Of a DNA stretch of 15,605 nt, positions 11,301 to 15,605 are shown one piece after another. The DNA is from Haplosporangium gracile (lineage: Eukaryota > Mortierellomycota > Mortierellomycetes > Mortierellales > Mortierellaceae): positions 1 to 15,605 of the forward strand of contig JAAAUF010000947.1 in assembly GCA_015499985.1 (NCBI GenBank). The letters run 5' to 3'. Each line of letters begins with the position of its first letter. Position 1 is the stretch's first letter. A program made the position numbers and the translations under genes. The notes under the pieces were generated by a model that made no database searches, was not told the origin of the DNA, and saw nothing but the letters and a program-made list of their open reading frames with translations.

Positions 11301-14300
11301 CATTTCCACATCGTCCTCCGCCTTGGTGGCATTGTTGGTAGCTGTAGTAGGAGTGATAACCGTAGTTGGAGTGGATGTATTTGACGTTGGTAGATATTTG
11401 GTGGTGCCGACTGATGCTGGGGCAGGAGTTGTGGTTGTCGTAGCGGCACTAGCGTCCTTATTTGATCCCGAAGCATTGCCAGTGAGAGCCATTAATGGGT
11501 GAGGTGGGGGAGTCACAAGGAGCTTGGATGTTGCGGGGGTGCCTGAGGAGAATGCAGTTGAAGGTGAAGCTAAAGTGCCGTTGTTGGATTGAAGATAAAA
11601 TGAAGTGGAAGTATTGAGTGACGAGTTGGCGGCGTTCTGCAGAATTTCGTTGGCAGCGTTCCTAAGGTTGGACTGGCGATGAGGTGGGTGGCCAATGTGC
11701 TTCGGACCAATGCCGCTCCATCCTGAAATCGAGACTTTGCGGGAGAGACTGGGGAAGAAAGTACCGCCGGCTGAGGAGCTGAGCAGCCTATCCAGTTCTG
11801 AAACAGGCATCGATTCTGGATTGTTGAGCTCCATGAGAGGGACATAATGGTGCTCCTTTGGTGACGACATGTCCTGAGAGAAATCGGCTAAATAATTGGG
11901 GGTGTACTCAGGGTCAAAGATGCTGTTGGATCGAGGCGAAAGTAAAAGCGAATCCGGTGGCATCAGGAGACCACTCATCGACATTTTCCTGCTGCGAGGT
12001 GACATGCCAAGCATGTACGACCCTGAGGTGGGGGTGGAGGCGATATGGCCAAACGGTGATCCGGGTGTGCCTCCAGCAGCGAATGAGGGCGAGGGGACAG
12101 TGTTGCGAACAGACGGAATAGGGACGGCAATACTCTTCGGTTGCGTAGTCGTCGTCTCGGGCTTGCGATCGCCCAATCTCCTTTCGTCATCCAAATCGTC
12201 AAAATCGCCGTGCATCATTTCCTCGTGATAATCGCTAAAGTCCTGTTCTTCATCGCTCGATTCGTTCATTAAGTTGCCTGCTGCGGAAGAGTCACCTGCA
12301 GCAGCCATGGCGATGCCGAGGGAGGAAGCCGAGTGAGTACCAGGGTGAGGAGGCGACTTTTTCGAATCAAACGAAAGTACTTTGGTCGCATTCAAAAGTC
12401 CGTGCATTCCAGCTGCGGCACTCGAGGTAGCTCCATTGGCCGATGTCGGGACGGATGAATTGGGTGAAGAAAGAGAGGCGGGTGTAGAAAAGTTGGAGAG
12501 AGAGTTGGGAGTTGGTAGTCTCGAGCCCTTTTGTAGGTCTGGCATCTGGAGGTCCATCAGTACTAGGTCATCCTTGTCAAAGACATCGTCATCATCGTCC
12601 AAATCCTCGTCCTCGTCGAAACTCTCACCATCGCCCTCCTCCGATTCACTGTACTCCTGATTGTTGGCCGGTCTCCATTTGGAAGGATGGATATTGGTGG
12701 GTGTCGTGGCCTTGAAGCTACCAATCAGAGGATGCTTGGATTTGAAGCGCTTTACAGTTGGTCGAGTGGTAGCTGAAAACGTCTTCACCTTCTTCCGCTT
12801 CCGCATGACGCTACACCGGGCCTTGTGCAGCATAGTGTCTGAACTGAGCTGCTGATGCTGCTGGTAGATCTGATGCTGTCGCCGACGCTTCTGTTTCCGC
12901 TCTGTAGAGTCTCCCGACATATCGCCGTCATCATCGTCGTCGTCATCATCATCGTCGTCCCGACCACCCTGGTTATGGTTGTCGTCATTGTCGTCGTCCT
13001 CGTCCTCTTCGTCTGAGCCCATACTGGAAAATCCTGATGATGAATCGAGATCAGTTGATGTAGTGGCAGAAGGATTTTTGACGATATGATTGGCGGCGAG
13101 ATAATAGTGAATCTTGCGTGAGTGCCTTTCATCGACGGCTTTGGCAAGGAGTGGAGTCCGTGGGGGCTTGTGTTCGGCGGCTCGTTTGAAGTGTTGGGAT
13201 ATCCTTGAGGACACGGTTGCATATGGGGTTGCTCCACTAAAGAAAGTCGGGGAAGAGGAGGAGACAAGACAAGACAAGAGAGACGGGTCAGAAACCTTAT
13301 TGGGCGGTTGTTCAGGGAAGGGAAAATGAGCAAGGAGAAAGCAGGTCCCTTCCCTCGTGGGTCACTCGTGGCACACAATCATCCGTCACCAATGTAATAT
13401 GCCAAATTATATGGGAGAAAGGGTCGGACAACCAACTGGGAAAAAACAGAGAAAACTTTTTCTCTTTAGCCCTTTTGTTCACGAGCATTCTCTTTGCCCT
13501 CCATCCAGAGATAAGTACGCCCTCCCAGCTATTCCCCGAAAGATGTATCTCTCTTTCCCACTTTGTCAACTGCTTTCCAGAGTCCAGACAAATGGTCGAA
13601 TAGCTTTTGTTGGATAGCTTTTGTTGTTGCTTTGTTGCGCCTTGATCCAGATGAAATGGACTAAAAGTGAACAAAGATGACAGCTTGCTTGCAGCTCCAA
13701 CAGGGCGTCCATCGACTGCCCAAGATGTGCAAGGACTGTAAGAAAGAAGACCAGAAAAACAGACAAATAATCCAGCGTTGAATCGATCGCTCCGAGTCAA
13801 AAGAAGCAACCCAGTTCCAACCTCTGACGACAATCTGACTGGATGCGACATGGCGCTTGTTGAATATCGATTAAGACATTTTTTTTCTCATTTTTTTTTT
13901 TGGTTAGACGATCCCTTTGTTCATTCTTCTCTCCCCAAGAGAGTGGGCACCGATGAATTCAACGCAGAATTGCGTTACGTATGTCATATGGTGCAGTGGG
14001 ATTGAAAAGACAAAAGTGTAGCGCAGTTGAGAGTGTATAGAGTGGTGATAATAAGAGTAGTTGGTATAGGATGGACTCTGCTCTCTGGAGACGCAGTAAT
14101 AATCAAAAAAGGGTACTGTTGGAGACCTGTTTGTGGGAAATGAACCCGTGCCAGCCGGTTCAAAGCGAAGTATTTTTCATTCGACGATCCAGTCTGGCGA
14201 CGGAACAGAAACGGCTTTGTTGACGATCTGTTGGGAAGAAATGAAGCTGAGCAAGCTAGCCCCATCACAATAGGCCCTTTTTGTCTTTTTCATTTGACTA

Positions 14301-15338
14301 CCATGCAGGTAGACAACAAAATAAGAAACACAATAAGAATAGGGGTGATGCTGAAGATCCGTCGATGGGAAATAAAGCCTTGCTAGCTGGTTCAGAGAGA
14401 GAAGCATTTTTTTCTTTTGTCCTTTCATTTGACGATCCATCCATAATAAGTGAGTGACAAATCCCTCCGAAAGCCTAGAACGATGCAGACTCTATACCCT
14501 TTTTTTACCCAGCAACAGTATCGTGCCTCAGACTTTAAGTAGTAAGTGACAAATATGATAAAAAAAATCCATGTTGGACCCGCGATCCAAGGGTCCGGGG
14601 AGTCCGTCATCCCTTGCCGTTGGAAGTAGAATGGATGGGAGGGGAAGAATGAGATACTAAACGCTCTGTACATATGAATAAAAAAAATTGTCCTTTTACG
14701 GCGGGAGAATCAAGGAGGGAATCATCCTTTCTCTCGTTCGCCTTTCTCTTTGTTCTTTGTCACTTTTCTCTTGTGCGTTTGCTGTTTTTTTTTTGAGTTA
14801 AAGGGGCGAGTGGGGTCGAGGTTGGTTTGGATGTGTATCAACCCAGAGAGACAGAAAGACAGAGAGACGGATGAAAGGTGGATAAAGAAGAGATAGGGGG
14901 AGGATGGGGTGCAAACCAGAACCCTCCCATGTCCTAGCCGTAACTAGAGGGTATGCTTTGGAAGAGCAAGATATATGATAGTCCTTACCCTAGCATGGTA
15001 TACTTGTTTTTCATGATGCAGTTAGCAAGCTCCTTTGGGGAGGAAGGCTTGTTGCGGAGGTAGAGGAGAGCCTTGAGGATGGCGGCAAAGACCTTGTCCT
15101 TGGAGTCATCGGGGTGGATATCCTTGAGGGCATATTTGAGCGGCGCCTTTGAAGAGGCGGGGAGTTCGTCCTCGTATTGGGCCGAGTTGTTATTGCCGTT
15201 ATTGCTGTATGGTGAAGAGGTCGAGGAGGACGAAGAGTGAAGGAGGTGGTGATGGAGGTGGTGATGGCCGTTGGAGGCTTGGCTGTTTGCGGCGGCAGAG
15301 TGCCTGGGGGTAAACTGTGGTTGGGTCGGCATGGGCAT
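8382..15338 (-). CDS. Large nuclear regulator: GDS1-type winged helix plus two APSES/KilA-N domains, four exons
   Basis: Exons are 14989-15338, 10897-13236, 10690-10796 and 8382-10582; the introns are 1752, 100 and 107 nt. Phases 2, 2 and 1 match at every junction, giving 1665 residues. (a) A GDS1-type winged helix spans about 78-164, rebuilt across intron 1: KVFAAILKALLYLRNKP, KELANCIMKNKYTMLG, then TPYATVSSRISQHFKR and RKIHYYL. (b) An acidic/basic region contains 11 Asp (210-220) and clusters QKRRRQ and RKRKKVK, likely nuclear signals. (c) A long Ser/Thr/Pro-rich linker follows. (d) APSES-like domain 1 spans about 794-929, with GFVNAAMLRLAAR and GAWVGLARARELCHEYRLD. (e) Next is a Lys-rich segment, KKSKKKGLKKKKQ. 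(f) APSES-like domain 2 spans about 1071-1172, with RRADNGYVNATTLLLAGG and GTWIPLARARALA. (g) A Thr/Ala-rich region, poly-Gln (about 1472-1530) and an acidic end EEVDSDEDIDIGGSDGDDD close the protein. It probably binds DNA in the nucleus; targets are unknown. Exon 1 could conceivably belong to a separate transcript, but the split domain argues against this. Confidence 0.85.
8800..8960 (-). repeat. CAG/CAA glutamine-coding repeat
   Basis: The tract is Gln-rich, broken by Leu, His, Ile and Lys. Its longest pure run is 15 Gln at 8823-8867, coded by 11 CAG and 4 CAA. Gln-rich stretches of this kind are common in fungal transcription regulators, where they often serve activation or assembly. Confidence 0.9.
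12927..12959 (-). repeat. Eleven-residue Asp tract (GAC/GAT)
   Basis: An unbroken run of 11 Asp codons (residues 210-220 of the regulator) is followed by GDMSGD and preceded by another acidic stretch, EEDEDDDNDD. The GAC and GAT codons are mixed, so this is not a pure trinucleotide expansion. Confidence 0.9.
13600..13627. repeat. 14-bp tandem duplication
   Basis: ATAGCTTTTGTTGG is followed at once by ATAGCTTTTGTTGT, two copies differing only at the last base. It lies inside the long intron of the regulator gene and looks like a recent slippage duplication. Confidence 0.85.
14118..14439. repeat. Three diverged copies of a 75-90 bp direct repeat
   Basis: The copies lie at about 14118-14191, 14217-14303 and 14350-14439, all in the same direction. 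Each begins (plus strand) with a CTG..GA(G/C/A)(G)AT/CC-like block then GGGAAATGAA or a close variant, passes through a GC(C/A)(A)GC(T/C) block, and ends in TTTTTCATT(C/T)GAC(G/T)A(T/C)C. Copies 1 and 3 are most alike. The repeats sit in the long intron, and their edges are approximate. Confidence 0.6.
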
Positions 15339-15605
15339 GAAAGTTTTTTTTGTCCTATTTTGTGTGTGTATGTGTGTGTCGAGTGAAATGAGCGGGAATA
15401 TGCTGTATGTATGTGTGCTTGTGCGTGAGTTATGAGTGAGTGTGTGCGTGCGTGTATGTATGGGTGATGGGAAGGTGAGTGCTACGAGAGCTGTGGTAGT
15501 GGTGGTTGCTGAGGAAAAAGGGAATGAAGGCGGGTCGTGGGGGAGGGGGAAGTATGAGAAAGGGAGGGATGAGGGAGTAAGGATAACGAATGAGAGGACA
15601 ACAGG
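15339..15605 (-). promoter_or_regulatory. 5' UTR and promoter-proximal region of the regulator gene
   Basis: Upstream of the ATG at 15338 the plus strand is rich in TG/TGTA (15360-15460), so the transcript leader or promoter is CA-rich. Farther out it is G/A-rich on plus (C/T-rich on minus), common in fungal core promoters. No TATA or CCAAT box stands out, and the window ends before a full promoter can be judged. Confidence 0.45.

Larger units (their letters stand above)
13237..14988 (-). other. 1752-nt first intron of the regulator gene
   Basis: The donor GG/GTAAGG at 14989-14983 and acceptor CTTTCTTTAG/T at 13246-13236 join exon 1 to exon 2 in phase and restore one winged-helix domain. At 1752 nt it is six times longer than any other intron here (91-290 nt). 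No coding region of its own is supported: the open frames are short and lack family resemblance. It contains a diverged repeat cluster (14118-14439), a 14-bp tandem duplication (13600-13627) and several T-rich runs (for example 13879-13901). It may hold regulatory sites, an alternative promoter or a non-coding RNA, but nothing decisive is visible. Confidence 0.75.

Noticed and set aside
13312..13851. 179-codon minus-strand open frame within the long intron as a separate gene
   Set aside because: No recognisable domain, irregular composition, and no splice or start context in its favour. It lies inside an intron defined by a phase-matched domain junction.
14115..14175. Possible tRNA, prompted by GGTTCAAAGC resembling a B box
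   Set aside because: No A box or acceptor stem can be formed, and the same block recurs in diverged form in the repeat copies.
14573..14600. GGACCC/GGGTCC hairpin in the long intron
   Set aside because: The stem is only 6 bp with no T run or conserved context. It is common by chance in a region this long.

Overview
The window is nuclear DNA of a filamentous fungus. All five genes have introns with GT..AG borders (mostly GTAAGT/GTATGT donors), T-rich intron ends, AATAAA-type 3' signals, and products with best-recognised relatives in fungi or other eukaryotes. Frequent introns of roughly 90-300 nt, moderate GC and the gene content suggest an early-diverging lineage such as Mortierellomycotina/Mucoromycota. 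That placement is inference from overall character, not from a marker. I see no operons, rRNA, tRNA, CRISPR, plasmid or phage features.

Layout: (1) 442-2525, minus, a three-exon M32 (Taq-type) metallocarboxypeptidase with all family motifs. (2) 3472-4190, plus, a two-exon C9orf85/DUF2039 protein with four CxxC pairs and an acidic tail. It is divergent from gene 1 across about 0.95 kb. (3) 4325-5552, minus, a two-exon TRIP4/ASC-1 (yeast Rqt4)-type C2HC5 zinc-finger protein, convergent with gene 2. (4) 6078-8183, plus, a six-exon SIRT2/Hst2-class sirtuin, divergent from gene 3 across about 0.5 kb. (5) 8382-15338, minus, a four-exon gene for a predicted 1665-residue nuclear regulator, convergent with gene 4. 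It fills nearly half the window.

Gene 5 is the most unusual object. Phase-compatible splicing across a 1752-nt intron joins a small 5' exon to the main body and rebuilds a GDS1-type winged-helix domain. The same protein then carries two separate APSES/KilA-N-type DNA-binding domains, long acidic and glutamine-rich low-complexity regions, and recurring basophilic-kinase-like RxxS motifs. Its first intron holds three diverged copies of a repeat of about 75-90 bp.

The five genes do not form an obvious pathway. They cover peptide turnover (M32), ribosome-collision rescue (TRIP4/Rqt4), NAD-dependent deacylation (sirtuin), an uncharacterised conserved zinc protein, and transcription control. The layout is two divergent pairs plus a long gene, with compact convergent 3' ends (134 and 198 bp). 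All exon structures were derived by reading splice sites and checking phase. No transcript evidence was available.
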